Shown here piece after piece: positions 55,660 through 64,000 of a stretch of 64,000 bases of DNA (position 1 is the stretch's first letter; every line of letters starts with the position of its first letter). The stretch comes from Roseovarius carneus (GTDB lineage Bacteria; Pseudomonadota; Alphaproteobacteria; Rhodobacterales; Rhodobacteraceae): assembly GCF_020141465.1 (NCBI RefSeq), contig NZ_JAHSPD010000001.1, positions 186,001 to 250,000 of the forward strand. The letters are read 5' to 3'. The translations under genes were made by a program, and so were the position numbers. The notes below the pieces were generated by a model, which saw only the letters and a list, made by a program, of their open reading frames with translations, was not told where the DNA came from and did no database searches.

Positions 55660-56343
55660 ATGTGGCGCTTTATGCTTGTGACGTTCGGCTTTTTAGGCTG
55701 GGCGTTTTATGAAATGAGCGGGGGTGCTGCCTACAGCCCCGTAAAAAATTCACTTCAAGTCGCATGGGTGGACAAGCCCCTCTTCGCACGCCCTGCACCT
55801 GTGATGGTCATGGCCGTGGTCGGGGATGAACCGCCCGCCCAAACCACATCTGCAAAAAAGCAGAACAAAACAGCCCGCGCGCGCACCCTTACCAATGCCC
55901 CCCAAGACGTGGGCGCCGAGCAGATCGTGACCCGCAACGCAGCGGCCGCGCCCAGCGTCAACGGGATGGAAGAGTTTGTCATTACCCTCGCCTCCACTTC
56001 GCAAACGCTGCAAAACGGCGCACAACCGCTAGCTGCGGAGATAGATCTTGGCGGCTTGGGCGCGTTCTCCGCAGAAACGCTGGTGCGCAACGTGAACCTC
56101 GTCCCCATCGATCAAGCGGTGATCGCAGCCCCCGTCGAGGCGGCAGATATCCGCAGCATCGCCCGCGCCCTCGCCAATATGCGCAACGGCCCCGGCGCGA
56201 ATTTCGGCAAAATCGCACAGCTGACGGCCGGCACCCCGGTGGAGATACTGGACCAAGCCGATAACGGCTGGATGAAATTGCGTAATATGGACTCAGGGCA
56301 AGTCGGATGGATGGCCGACTGGTTGGTCACCGCGTCCAACTGA
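55660..56343 (+). CDS. SH3-domain protein with N-terminal membrane anchor or signal
   Basis: A 227-aa protein beginning with a short hydrophobic helix (about residues 3-18, RFMLVTFGFLGWAFYEM), probably an uncleaved anchor. A disordered polar middle follows, with a bacterial SH3 domain at the C-terminus (about 168-225: ALANMRNGPGANFGKIAQL, GTPVEILDQADNGWMKL, VGWMADWLV). Such domains usually bind peptidoglycan or its peptides in the periplasm. ATG 55660 is chosen, preceded by GGGGGAT; a frame extension to 55636 is open. It is divergent from parC and 50 bp before the SDR gene. Confidence 0.85.
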   Translation: MWRFMLVTFGFLGWAFYEMSGGAAYSPVKNSLQVAWVDKPLFARPAPVMVMAVVGDEPPAQTTSAKKQNKTARARTLTNAPQDVGAEQIVTRNAAAAPSVNGMEEFVITLASTSQTLQNGAQPLAAEIDLGGLGAFSAETLVRNVNLVPIDQAVIAAPVEAADIRSIARALANMRNGPGANFGKIAQLTAGTPVEILDQADNGWMKLRNMDSGQVGWMADWLVTASN

Positions 56344-56393
56344 AACCCGGTAAAGAGATTGCACCGGACGCAGCACCGCTCTAGCGTCCGGCC

Positions 56394-57224
56394 ATGACTG
56401 AAAAATCCCTCCTGATCACCGGCTGCTCTTCGGGCATCGGCTATGATGCGGCCACCCGAATGCGGGCGCGCGGCTGGCGTGTCTTTGCGTCGTGCCGCAA
56501 AGCCGAAGACTGCGCCCGACTGATCGCAGAAGGGTTTGAAAGCCCCCTGATTGATTACAGCGACACCAACACGATTTACACCGGTCTGGCCGAGGTTCTT
56601 GAAGCCACGGGCGGGCGTCTGGACGCGCTTTTCAACAATGGCGCCTATGCCTGCCCCGGTCTGGTCGAGGACCTGCCGACGGATGCGCTGCGCCATATCT
56701 TTGAGGCTAATTTCTTCGGTTGGCACGAGCTTTCGCGCCTTGTGATCCCCGTCATGCGGGCACAGGGCGCGGGGCGGATCGTGCAGAACTCTTCCATCTT
56801 GGGCTTCGTCACCCTGCCATGGCGGGGGGCTTACAACTCCACGAAACACGCGCTGGAGGGGCTCAGCGATACTCTGAGGATCGAGATGAAGGGCACCGGG
56901 GTCGAGGTGATCTTGATCGAGCCCGGCCCCGTGACGTCCAAAATCCGCCAAAACGCGATCCCACATTTTGAGCGCTGGATCGACTGGGAATCCTCCCCGC
57001 GCAGCGAAGCCTACCGCGCGGGCCTGCAAAAACGGCTCTACGAGGATTCTAGCCCCGATAAGTTTGAGCTTCCGGCCTCTGCCGTGACGAAAAAGCTCAT
57101 TCACGCGCTTGAGGCCCGCCGCCCCCGTGCGCGCTATTATGTGACCACGCCCACGCATGTCATGGGCTTTCTCAAACGCGTGCTGCCGACACGTGCGCTT
57201 GATTGGCTTTTGGCGCGCGCATGA
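56394..57224 (+). CDS. Short-chain dehydrogenase/reductase
   Basis: A 276-aa classical SDR. The coenzyme motif is TGCSSGIG (9-16), followed by NNGAYACPG. The catalytic Ser is in VQNSSILG, and the Tyr/Lys pair is in AYNSTKHALEG (Y-x3-K). The Arg in VFASCRK, just after the second strand, may favour NADP. The tail beyond residue 240 is basic with a hydrophobic end (VMGFLKRVLP, LDWLLARA), perhaps membrane-associated. Substrate unknown. It precedes the HIG1-type gene by 79 bp on the same strand. Confidence 0.92.
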   Translation: MTEKSLLITGCSSGIGYDAATRMRARGWRVFASCRKAEDCARLIAEGFESPLIDYSDTNTIYTGLAEVLEATGGRLDALFNNGAYACPGLVEDLPTDALRHIFEANFFGWHELSRLVIPVMRAQGAGRIVQNSSILGFVTLPWRGAYNSTKHALEGLSDTLRIEMKGTGVEVILIEPGPVTSKIRQNAIPHFERWIDWESSPRSEAYRAGLQKRLYEDSSPDKFELPASAVTKKLIHALEARRPRARYYVTTPTHVMGFLKRVLPTRALDWLLARA

Positions 57225-57303
57225 CGGTGAGTGCTGAGGATTTAGGGTTCGCTTTTGCCCTGCGGCGGCCTACATGGGCGAGAGACCGAGAATGGGGATA
57301 TCA

Positions 57304-57513
57304 ATGTTAAACGATCCACTTTTTATCATCACCGCGATTGCTTGCGGTGTCGTGGCCGTCATTTTGGCCATGGGCATCAGCACCTTCGGCAAAGAGGGCA
57401 AGGACAATGGCAAACGCGCCAACAAGTTCATGCGCTGGCGTATCATCGCGCAGTTCATCGCGGTCGCGCTGATCCTCATCTTTGTATACATCCGCAGACA
57501 GACAGGGGGCTGA
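57304..57513 (+). CDS. HIG1-type twin-transmembrane protein
   Basis: A 69-aa protein with two membrane helices (about 7-25 and 46-63) joined by a basic loop containing GKEGKDNGKRANKFMRWR. The motif MRWRIIAQF at the start of the second helix is the HIG1 signature seen in respiratory supercomplex and cytochrome oxidase accessory proteins. It was found as a short ORF; the start is the ATG at 57304, after GGGGAT. The adenosyltransferase gene starts 5 bp after its stop, so the two are translationally linked. A role at the respiratory chain is inferred from the family only. Confidence 0.85.
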   Translation: MLNDPLFIITAIACGVVAVILAMGISTFGKEGKDNGKRANKFMRWRIIAQFIAVALILIFVYIRRQTGG

Positions 57514-57518
57514 AAAGC

Positions 57519-58094
57519 ATGGTTGTTCTGAACAAAATCTACACAAAAACAGGCGACAAGGGCGAAACGGCTCTGGGCAACGGAAGCCGCGTGGCGAAAC
57601 ACTCAATGCGGGTCAGCGCCTATGGCACCGTGGATGAGACCAACGCGACCGTGGGCCTCGCGCGCCAACACGCAACCGCTGAGACGGACAAAGCGCTGGC
57701 GCGTATCCAAAACGACCTCTTCGATCTGGGCGCGGACCTCTGCCGCCCCGACATGGAGAGCGACGCCGAGGCCGAATACACGCCCCTGCGCATGACAGAT
57801 GCCCAAGTCGCGCGGCTGGAGGCGGAGATCGACGTGATGAACGATATGCTGGAGCCGCTGCGCAGCTTCATCCTGCCCGGTGGTACGCCGCTTGCGGCCT
57901 ATCTGCACCTGTGCCGCACCGTGTCGCGCCGCGCCGAGCGGCTGAGCGTGGAGCTTGCCACCATTGAGACGGTGAACCCCGCCGCGGTAAAATACCTCAA
58001 CCGGTTGAGTGATTGGTTCTTTGTGGCTTCGCGCATTGCCAATAATGGCGGCAAGGATGACGTGCTTTGGGTTCCGGGGGCGAACCGCGAATAG
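57519..58094 (+). CDS. Cob(I)yrinic acid a,c-diamide adenosyltransferase, PduO type
   Basis: This enzyme attaches the adenosyl group from ATP to reduced cobalamin. The 191-aa product has the PduO-type pattern: KIYTKTGDKGETALGNG at the N-terminus, RVSAYGTVDETNA, DLFDLGADLCRP, SFILPGGTPLAAYLHLCRT and VSRRAER, the ATP- and cobalamin-binding residues of the trimeric family. The longer frame starting at 57255 crosses the HIG1-type gene and is rejected. Its product would serve adenosylcobalamin-dependent mutases of the methylmalonyl- or ethylmalonyl-CoA type. Followed by a 203-bp gap and etfB. Confidence 0.93.
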   Translation: MVVLNKIYTKTGDKGETALGNGSRVAKHSMRVSAYGTVDETNATVGLARQHATAETDKALARIQNDLFDLGADLCRPDMESDAEAEYTPLRMTDAQVARLEAEIDVMNDMLEPLRSFILPGGTPLAAYLHLCRTVSRRAERLSVELATIETVNPAAVKYLNRLSDWFFVASRIANNGGKDDVLWVPGANRE

Positions 58095-58297
58095 TGGCGG
58101 GTCGCTTGCCTCAAGGGATCGGACGCGCAGCAAAATTACCGGTGGCGCGCATTTATTTTTCCAGATGTGACGCAGTAGAGTAGCAGCGTGACGATTTTAC
58201 CCTGTTTTGCGCGGTCCGCTTTCGCTAGAACCACGCGAGAGAGACAATAGGAACAGAGTCGCACCCCGGCTCAGAAGCACTAAAGGAGACCATGCCA

Positions 58298-59056
58298 ATG
58301 AAGGTGATCGTGCCTGTCAAACGCGTGATTGACTATAACGTGAAAGTCCGCGTGAAGGCGGATGGGAGCGGCGTCGATCTTGCCAATGTGAAAATGTCTA
58401 TGAATCCATTCGACGAGATTGCTGTCGAAGAGGCGATCCGCCTCAAGGAAGCGGGCAAGGTGAGCGAAGTGATCGCTGTCTCCATCGGCGTGAAGCAAAG
58501 TCAGGAAACCCTGCGCACGGCGCTTGCGATGGGGGCGGACCGCGCGATCCTCGTGATTGCAACCGATGATGTGCATAACGACATTGAGCCGCTCGCGGTC
58601 GCCAAAATCCTCAAGGCGATCATCGACGAAGAGCAGCCCGGCCTTGTGCTGGCAGGCAAGCAGGCGATTGACAACGACATGAATGCCACGGGCCAGATGC
58701 TCTCGGCGCTTCTGGGTTGGAGCCAAGGCACCTTCGCATCGGGCCTCGATATCGAGGGCGATCATGCGCTCGTGACCCGCGAAGTCGATGGCGGCCTGCA
58801 AACGATCAGGGTGAAGATGCCCGGCATCATCACCGTCGATCTGCGCCTCAACGAGCCGCGCTATGCAAGCCTCCCCAACATCATGAAGGCGAAGAAAAAG
58901 CCGATGGATGAGAAAACCGCCGCCGATTACGGCGTCGACGTGACACCGCGCCTCGCCGTGGTCTCAACCGCCGAGCCTGCGACGCGCAAGGCCGGTGAAA
59001 TGGTTGGCTCGGTGGACGAGCTTGTGGCGAAACTCAAAGAAGCGGGGGCCGTATAA
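58298..59056 (+). CDS. etfB: Electron transfer flavoprotein beta subunit
   Basis: EtfAB takes electrons from acyl-CoA and N-methyl dehydrogenases and passes them to ETF-quinone oxidoreductase. The 252-aa beta subunit starts [20 protein letters not shown] and has [15 protein letters not shown], the AMP/recognition-type segment, and [20 protein letters not shown] with the conserved family signature. Of two in-frame ATGs (58292, 58298) the second is better placed 9 bases after GGAG and matches the family start. The stop overlaps the etfA start (TAATG). Confidence 0.96.
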   Translation: MKVIVPVKRVIDYNVKVRVKADGSGVDLANVKMSMNPFDEIAVEEAIRLKEAGKVSEVIAVSIGVKQSQETLRTALAMGADRAILVIATDDVHNDIEPLAVAKILKAIIDEEQPGLVLAGKQAIDNDMNATGQMLSALLGWSQGTFASGLDIEGDHALVTREVDGGLQTIRVKMPGIITVDLRLNEPRYASLPNIMKAKKKPMDEKTAADYGVDVTPRLAVVSTAEPATRKAGEMVGSVDELVAKLKEAGAV

Positions 59057-59982
59057 TGGCTGTTCTTCTCCTTGCCGAAGTGACGGATGGTGAATTGGCG
59101 ATGGACGCGACGGCGAAGGCCGTGACAGCGGCCCAAAGCCTTGGTGATGTGACTGTACTCTGCGCAGGGTCCAATGCTGCCGCCGCAGGCGACGCTGCTG
59201 CGAAAATCACGGGCGTGGCCAAGGTGTTGGTCGCCGAGGATGCCTCGCTGGGTCATCGCTTGGCCGAACCCACAGCGGCGCTCATTGTGAGCCTTGCGGG
59301 CGATTATTCGCATATCGTCGCACCCGCCACGACGGACGCCAAGAACGTGCTGCCCCGCGTGGCGGCCCTTCTGGATGTCATGGTGATCTCGGATGTCTCT
59401 GGCGTGGTTGACGCCGCCACGTTCGAGCGGCCCATCTACGCGGGCAACGCGATCCAGACCGTGAAATCCTCGGACAGCACCATAGTGGTCAGCTTCCGTA
59501 CCGCAGCGTTTGATGCAGCAGCGGAAGGCGGATCAGCCTCGGTCGAGACAATCTCCGCCGCTGCCAATCCAGGCCTCTCGGAATGGGTAGAAGACAAGGT
59601 CGCGACCTCTGACCGCCCCGAGCTGACCTCCGCAGGCGTTGTCGTCTCAGGCGGGCGCGGTGTCGGATCGCTTGATGATTTCGCCATGATCGAGAAACTG
59701 GCGGACAAGCTGGGTGCTGCCGTGGGCGCGAGCCGCGCGGCGGTCGATTCGGGCTATGCTCCGAATGATTGGCAGGTTGGTCAGACCGGCAAGGTCGTCG
59801 CGCCAGATCTTTACGTCGCCGTCGGCATCTCTGGGGCCATTCAGCACCTCGCTGGCATGAAAGACTCCAAGATCATCGTCGCGATCAACAAAGACGAAGA
59901 AGCCCCGATTTTTCAGGTAGCCGATTACGGCCTCGTGGCCGATCTCTTCGACGCAGTACCTGAGCTGACTGAAAAACTCTGA
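59056..59982 (+). CDS. etfA: Electron transfer flavoprotein alpha subunit
   Basis: The alpha subunit carries the FAD of ETF. The 308-aa product starts [15 protein letters not shown]. The FAD domain has [39 protein letters not shown] and [19 protein letters not shown], then [20 protein letters not shown], all family hallmarks. Start coupled to etfB by a one-base overlap. A terminator follows at 60002. Confidence 0.97.
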   Translation: MAVLLLAEVTDGELAMDATAKAVTAAQSLGDVTVLCAGSNAAAAGDAAAKITGVAKVLVAEDASLGHRLAEPTAALIVSLAGDYSHIVAPATTDAKNVLPRVAALLDVMVISDVSGVVDAATFERPIYAGNAIQTVKSSDSTIVVSFRTAAFDAAAEGGSASVETISAAANPGLSEWVEDKVATSDRPELTSAGVVVSGGRGVGSLDDFAMIEKLADKLGAAVGASRAAVDSGYAPNDWQVGQTGKVVAPDLYVAVGISGAIQHLAGMKDSKIIVAINKDEEAPIFQVADYGLVADLFDAVPELTEKL

Positions 59983-60001
59983 TCTTTCAAGATGTGACAT
60001 G

Positions 60002-60032
60002 AAAAGGCCCGCCAGAACCGGCGGGCCTTTTT
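60002..60032. terminator. Bidirectional terminator between etfA and the DUF6473-type gene
   Basis: AAAAGGCCCGCC and GGCGGGCCTTTTT flank a short AGAACC loop, giving a 12-bp stem with an A-run on one side and a T-run on the other. It lies 20 bp after etfA and only 5 bp after the stop of the convergent gene, so it can end both. Confidence 0.88.
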
Positions 60033-60036
60033 GCAT

Positions 60037-60870
60037 TCAGATACGGACATGTTCCACCACGATAGGTAAAAGCGCCGCGGCCGCCTCCGCATGGGCGGCA
60101 GGCCCCAAAAGCTCGCATGCGGCACTCCCCTCCAACTCCGAGAAGACCATCCCCCGACTGCCCAGCGCCAACGCCTCGGCGCTCACGGTCGCGTCAATCA
60201 CACAGGCCACCTGCGGCCTTACCGCATCCAGCATGGCGCATGTCACAAAGGCCGGATCATGCACCAGATCAGGCGAGGCGGCACTCTCCTGCGGCGCATG
60301 AGCTGACATCCACAACAGCGCCACAGGGGCCGTCACCTGATGCAGCAAAACTCGCATCCGCGCGATCCATGCTGCCTGCAACTCATCACGAATCAGATCA
60401 AAGCGATCCGGCGCCACCCCCCGCAAATGTCGGAGCATATGGCGCGTGAAATGAAACTCGGTGAAGTCCACCTCGCGAAACACGCTCTTGAGCGAGGCGG
60501 AGGCTTTCACAAAGCGATCATTGCGCCTCGGATGCACAGTGTAGAACCGGTTCGACATATTGAGCGCGGGCGGTACCTGAAGCACCACGAGCCTTGCATT
60601 ATTGGCGATCGAGAGCACGCCAGGATCGTTCAAAAACACATCAATCCCCGCATTGGGCAGCCCGAAATTCACACAAGTGACCCCTGTCCGCGCCTCGAGA
60701 AGCGCCGGGAACGGCGCCTCGATAAACTTGCCATAGGTCTCCGTACCACCAAGGCAGGCCACATAGGGCGCATCAAACTCCCGGCGCGGCCCGCGAAAGA
60801 GAAGTTTGGACGCGCCATAGCGGCACGGCATATAGTCTAAGGGGCTCTGCCCCAGCTTTTCATAAGCCAT
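60037..60870 (-). CDS. DUF6473-like conserved protein
   Basis: A 277-aa soluble protein that I recall as DUF6473, a family of Rhodobacterales. It opens with EKLGQSPLDYMPCRYGASKL. Next come CLGGTETYGKFIEAPFP and NFGLPNAGIDVFLND, a pattern like the blocks of SGNH hydrolases or sulfotransferase-linked proteins, with Thr where a catalytic Ser would be. The last third is an Ala-rich helix. The start is ATG at 60870; a GTG three codons up is possible. It is antisense to its neighbours, between etfA and the 3-hydroxybutyryl-CoA dehydrogenase gene. No function can be assigned. Confidence 0.75.
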   Translation of the reverse strand: MAYEKLGQSPLDYMPCRYGASKLLFRGPRREFDAPYVACLGGTETYGKFIEAPFPALLEARTGVTCVNFGLPNAGIDVFLNDPGVLSIANNARLVVLQVPPALNMSNRFYTVHPRRNDRFVKASASLKSVFREVDFTEFHFTRHMLRHLRGVAPDRFDLIRDELQAAWIARMRVLLHQVTAPVALLWMSAHAPQESAASPDLVHDPAFVTCAMLDAVRPQVACVIDATVSAEALALGSRGMVFSELEGSAACELLGPAAHAEAAAALLPIVVEHVRI

Positions 60871-61027
60871 AGTTCCCACCGTTCTTACTCACCCAAGAGG
60901 GAGAATCGGTGCAAGCAGTTGAGATTTCTCTAATGCGCAAATTCGCCTAAATCTGTTCGCGATCTCGCCCCTTGCGGGGCCCTGCCCGGGGCGCGTATCT
61001 TTGGGCAGAACATAGGCGCAAAAGGGC

Positions 61028-61909
61028 ATGTATATGGAAATCCGCACTATCGGCGTCGTCGGCGCAGGGCAGATGGGCAACGGCATCGCGCATGTGATGG
61101 CTCTGGCAGGATACGACGTGAAGCTGACCGATATCAGCGCGGATGCTCTGACCTCGGCCATGGATATCATGCGCAAGAACATGGAGCGGCAGGTCAGCCG
61201 CGAAAAGATCAGCGGCGATGAGATGGAGACGGCCCTCGCCCGCATCCGCACGACCACCACCCTGACAGATCTGGGTCCGTCCAACCTGATCATCGAGGCC
61301 GCGACCGAGCGCGAAACCGTCAAACAGGCGATCTTCGAGGACCTGCTGCCACATCTCGCAACCGACACGATCCTCACGTCAAACACATCCTCCATCTCGA
61401 TCACGCGCCTTGCCAGCCGCACGGACCGGCCCGAGAAATTCATGGGGTTCCACTTCATGAACCCGGTGCCCGTGATGCAGCTTGTCGAGCTGATCCGGGG
61501 CATCGCCACGGACGAACCGACATTCAACGCCTGCAAGGCAGTTGTCGACCGCTTGGGCAAAACATCCTCCTCGGCGGAGGATTTTCCGGGCTTCATCGTC
61601 AACCGCATCCTGATGCCGATGATCAACGAGGCAGTCTATACGCTCTACGAGGGCGTGGGGAATGTGCAATCCATCGACGGTGCGATGCGCCTTGGCGCGA
61701 ACCACCCTATGGGGCCTCTGGAGCTTGCGGATTTTATCGGGCTCGACACATGCCTGGCGATCATGAACGTGCTCCATGACGGGCTGGCCGACACGAAATA
61801 CCGCCCCTGCCCGCTCTTGACGAAATATGTCGAAGCCGGGTGGCTCGGTCGCAAAACCGGGCGCGGCTTTTACGATTATCGCGGCGAGAGCCCTGTGCCC
61901 ACGCGTTAG
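61028..61909 (+). CDS. 3-hydroxybutyryl-CoA dehydrogenase
   Basis: A 293-aa NAD(P)-dependent enzyme interconverting 3-hydroxybutyryl-CoA and acetoacetyl-CoA in butyrate, polyhydroxybutyrate or ethylmalonyl-CoA metabolism. The N-terminal Rossmann fold has IGVVGAGQMGNGIAHVMALAG. The catalytic region is GFHFMNPVPVMQLVELI, with the His, then FPGFIVNRILMPMINEAV and GANHPMGPLELADFIGLDTC (20 residues), the C-terminal dimer signature. It ends near KTGRGFYDYRG. Proximity to etfBA fits acyl-CoA metabolism. Symbols hbd, hbdA and paaH are all used for such genes, so none is given. Confidence 0.95.
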   Translation: MYMEIRTIGVVGAGQMGNGIAHVMALAGYDVKLTDISADALTSAMDIMRKNMERQVSREKISGDEMETALARIRTTTTLTDLGPSNLIIEAATERETVKQAIFEDLLPHLATDTILTSNTSSISITRLASRTDRPEKFMGFHFMNPVPVMQLVELIRGIATDEPTFNACKAVVDRLGKTSSSAEDFPGFIVNRILMPMINEAVYTLYEGVGNVQSIDGAMRLGANHPMGPLELADFIGLDTCLAIMNVLHDGLADTKYRPCPLLTKYVEAGWLGRKTGRGFYDYRGESPVPTR

Positions 61910-61942
61910 ATTAGCGCCAAGCCTGATCCAGTGTATTCGAGT

Positions 61943-61992
61943 ATTTGGGCTAAGAAGAAAGCTGGATTTTTTCTTGGTTTAAATACCCAAAT
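61943..61992. repeat. Convergent-gene inverted repeat (possible terminator)
   Basis: Between two convergent genes, ATTTGGG (61943-61949) pairs with CCCAAAT (61986-61992). Inside it AAGAAGAAA (61952-61960) pairs with TTTTTTCTT (61967-61975), with one G-U-type mismatch. T-runs follow the inner stem. It may end transcription from one or both sides. I recall similar GAGTATTTGGG...AAGAA elements as frequent intergenic repeats in this bacterial group. Confidence 0.5.
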
Positions 61993-62020
61993 CGCAACGC
62001 AGGCTGCTGGTGCAGGTGGT

Positions 62021-63250
62021 TTAGTCTTTTTGCGCCATCTCGAAGCCGAGGTGTTTAGCGACTGTGAAGATATCCTTGTCGCCACGCCCACACATGTTCA
62101 TCACCAGCAGGTGGTCGGCTGGCAGGGCTGGCGCGATTTTCATGACATGGGCGAGAGCATGGCTCGGCTCCAGCGCAGGGATGATACCTTCGGTGGTGCA
62201 GCTGAGCTGGAACGCCTCAAGCGCTTCCTTGTCAGTGATCGAGACATATTGTGCGCGGCCAATATCGTGCAGCCAGCTATGCTCGGGGCCGATGCCGGGA
62301 TAATCGAGCCCGGCGGAGATAGAATAGCCCTCAAGGATCTGGCCATCATCATCTTGCAGCAGGTAAGTGCGGTTGCCGTGCAGCACGCCGGGGCGACCGC
62401 CCGTGAGGGATGCGCAATGCTCCATCTTGGCGTTCACACCCTTGCCACCCGCCTCGACGCCGATGATGTTCACATCCTTATCATCGAGAAACGGGTAGAA
62501 GAGGCCCATCGCATTTGATCCTCCACCGATCGCGGCAATCAGCGTGTCGGGCAGGCGGCCTTCGGCTGCCATCATTTGCTCTTTGGTCTCTTTGCCGATG
62601 ATGCTTTGGAAATCGCGCACCATGGCCGGATAGGGGTGCGGGCCGGCAACTGTACCGATGCAATAAAATGTGTCGCGCACATTGGTCACCCAGTCACGCA
62701 GGGCGTCATTCATCGCGTCTTTAAGCGTGCCGCGCCCGGAGGTCACAGGCACGACCTCGGCCCCCAGAAGCTTCATCCTAAAGACGTTGGGCGCTTGGCG
62801 TTCTACGTCATGCGCGCCCATGTAGACGATACATTTGAGGCCAAACTTGGCACAGACAGTCGCCGTGGCCACCCCGTGCTGGCCCGCGCCTGTCTCCGCG
62901 ATGATGCGGGTCTTGCCCATGCGACGCGCCAAAAGGATCTGGCCCAGCACGTTGTTAATCTTGTGCGCGCCCGTGTGGTTCAACTCGTCACGCTTGAGGT
63001 AAATCTTGGCCCCGCCCAAATGCCGTGTCAGCCCTTCGGCGAAGTAAAGCGGGCTGGGGCGGCCTACGTAATGGGTCCAGAGGTCGTTCATCTCGGCCCA
63101 GAAGCTGTCGTCGGTCTTGGCGTGCTCGTATTGCTCTTCCAGCTCAAGTATCAGGGGCATCAGCGTCTCAGACACGAACCGCCCGCCGAAATCACCAAAG
63201 CGGCCCTTATCGTCGGGGCCGGTCATGAAGCTGTTGAAGAGATCATTCAT
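62021..63250 (-). CDS. trpB: Tryptophan synthase beta chain
   Basis: TrpB joins indole and serine to form tryptophan using PLP. The 409-aa product has [19 protein letters not shown], with the PLP Lys97, then [13 protein letters not shown] and the phosphate-binding [16 protein letters not shown]. The C-terminus has [20 protein letters not shown], the substrate-site Glu region. Length is standard. The usual partners trpF and trpA are not beside it: a methyltransferase gene is 109 bp upstream and a convergent dehydrogenase gene downstream. Confidence 0.98.
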   Translation of the reverse strand: MNDLFNSFMTGPDDKGRFGDFGGRFVSETLMPLILELEEQYEHAKTDDSFWAEMNDLWTHYVGRPSPLYFAEGLTRHLGGAKIYLKRDELNHTGAHKINNVLGQILLARRMGKTRIIAETGAGQHGVATATVCAKFGLKCIVYMGAHDVERQAPNVFRMKLLGAEVVPVTSGRGTLKDAMNDALRDWVTNVRDTFYCIGTVAGPHPYPAMVRDFQSIIGKETKEQMMAAEGRLPDTLIAAIGGGSNAMGLFYPFLDDKDVNIIGVEAGGKGVNAKMEHCASLTGGRPGVLHGNRTYLLQDDDGQILEGYSISAGLDYPGIGPEHSWLHDIGRAQYVSITDKEALEAFQLSCTTEGIIPALEPSHALAHVMKIAPALPADHLLVMNMCGRGDKDIFTVAKHLGFEMAQKD

Positions 63251-63359
63251 AGCACTGTCTTTCCGATGCGTTTCATTGGGTCTGAATATGGGGCGGCGCA
63301 GGGAAATTCCAGCGAAATCCCTGCGTCAGTCTCCCTGAGTAATATCTCACGTGCCTGGT

Positions 63360-63986
63360 TCAGAGCATCCGCATCACATAGGCACGCGACCACAACTCCG
63401 GCTCGGCCAAAAGGAAGGGCAGAAAGGGCGGCGTCACGTGGACCTCTTCCCAGCGGCCCGTCTCGGTCAGGGCCTGCATAATATCGGGAAAGCCCTGCTC
63501 AACATAATGCGCTTCGAGCAGGTTAAAGACGCCGATCCCACCGGGGCGTGTGACGCGGGCCAACTCAATCAGGCTGCGGGGCGGCGCATGGCCGGGTCCG
63601 AACGCCCCGACACAGACAAAGCCCGCACAGAGATTGTCATCAATTGGGATATGCGCGCCGATATCCGTCTCGTGAAACGATTCGTACGCCTCAGTCATTG
63701 CCGCGACACAGAGCATCTCGGGCGACACATCACAGGCGATCAGATGGTCGAACCCCATCAGACGCAAAGTCTCACCCACAAGTCCCGTGCCAGACCCCGC
63801 ATCCAGAACCGGGCCCGCATCAGGCTTCAGGTGCTGCGCAAGAAGACCCGCAGCAAGAAACGGCAAGCGAAACCCCCGGCTCAGATTATCGGCATTATAG
63901 CTGTGCGATCGTTTATTGTAGACCCGGCGCGTGTCCTCGGCACTTTGCGCCGCATAGACGTCTTCCAAGTGTTCGGTCCCGCTCAT
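63360..63986 (-). CDS. Class I SAM-dependent methyltransferase
   Basis: A 208-aa soluble methyltransferase. Motif I VLDAGSGTGLVGETL lies at about 60-74, followed by ACDVSPEMLCVA (motif II) and a post-motif region ARVTRPGGIGVF. This is the Methyltransf_11/25 fold seen in ubiquinone/small-molecule methyltransferases. The N-terminus is DVYAAQSAEDTRRVYNKRSH. No substrate can be given. It reads toward trpB, 109 bp away, and may be co-transcribed. The window ends 14 bp beyond its start codon. Confidence 0.88.
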   Translation of the reverse strand: MSGTEHLEDVYAAQSAEDTRRVYNKRSHSYNADNLSRGFRLPFLAAGLLAQHLKPDAGPVLDAGSGTGLVGETLRLMGFDHLIACDVSPEMLCVAAMTEAYESFHETDIGAHIPIDDNLCAGFVCVGAFGPGHAPPRSLIELARVTRPGGIGVFNLLEAHYVEQGFPDIMQALTETGRWEEVHVTPPFLPFLLAEPELWSRAYVMRML

Positions 63987-64000
63987 TGCACTCCCTCCCT

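Overview
The window reads as chromosomal DNA of a marine-type alphaproteobacterium of the Rhodobacteraceae (Roseobacter group). This rests on high-GC coding sequence, protein families that I recall as largely restricted to that group (the 107-aa protein at 396, the 277-aa protein at 60870, the paired rhamnosyltransferase-like proteins at 28164 and 29004), the pcm-like/tolC/popZ-like gene order, and etfBA close to a 3-hydroxybutyryl-CoA dehydrogenase. I see no insertion sequences, phage genes, CRISPR array, rRNA or plasmid functions.

Layout. 1-7.6 kb: the start of efp, a small conserved protein, cobQ, then a leftward block of a PopZ-like polar scaffold candidate, TolC, a PCMT-like methyltransferase and a membrane nucleotide-sugar dehydratase/epimerase. 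7.8-11.5 kb: glycerol use (glpD, glpK) and a Tat-exported YHS protein. 11.6-14.9 kb: a LysR regulator divergent from an overlapping Rieske oxygenase / GcvT-like pair, a likely catabolic module for an N-methylated compound. 15.2-21.3 kb: tRNA-Cys, a D-Ala-D-Ala peptidase, nadD, a PAS-GGDEF-EAL protein and ettA.

21.3-46.2 kb is the translation/transcription core, nearly all on the minus strand. In transcription order: tRNA-Trp, a membrane protein, secE, nusG, rplK-rplA with a terminator, a tagD-like/licD-like pair, a leader plus rplJ-rplL-rpoB-rpoC with a terminator, a cluster of unrelated genes (DUF1801-like, EamA transporter, two rhamnosyltransferase-like genes on the other strand), then rpsL-rpsG-fusA-tuf-rpsJ-rplC-rplD-rplW with a terminator. 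Two departures stand out: glycan-type genes sit between the L11-L1 and L10-L7/L12 units, and the S10 operon stops after rplW instead of running on to rplB.

46.2-64 kb: a meh-mct pair (C4-mesaconyl-CoA chemistry known from the 3-hydroxypropionate bicycle), a lipoprotein, a cytochrome P450, an M48 peptidase with a DUF898 membrane protein, parC, an SH3-domain protein, an SDR, a HIG1-type protein with a PduO-type cobalamin adenosyltransferase, etfBA, a DUF6473-type protein, 3-hydroxybutyryl-CoA dehydrogenase, trpB and a methyltransferase.

Metabolic links (inference): cobQ and the adenosyltransferase both serve adenosylcobalamin, ETF and 3-hydroxybutyryl-CoA dehydrogenase serve acyl-CoA oxidation, and Meh/Mct could draw mesaconyl-CoA from an ethylmalonyl-CoA pathway toward citramalyl-CoA. 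I did not find one clearly unprecedented multi-gene system. The best candidates for new biology are the Rieske/GcvT/LysR locus, the TagD/LicD pair inside the ribosomal cluster, and the divergent PopZ candidate.
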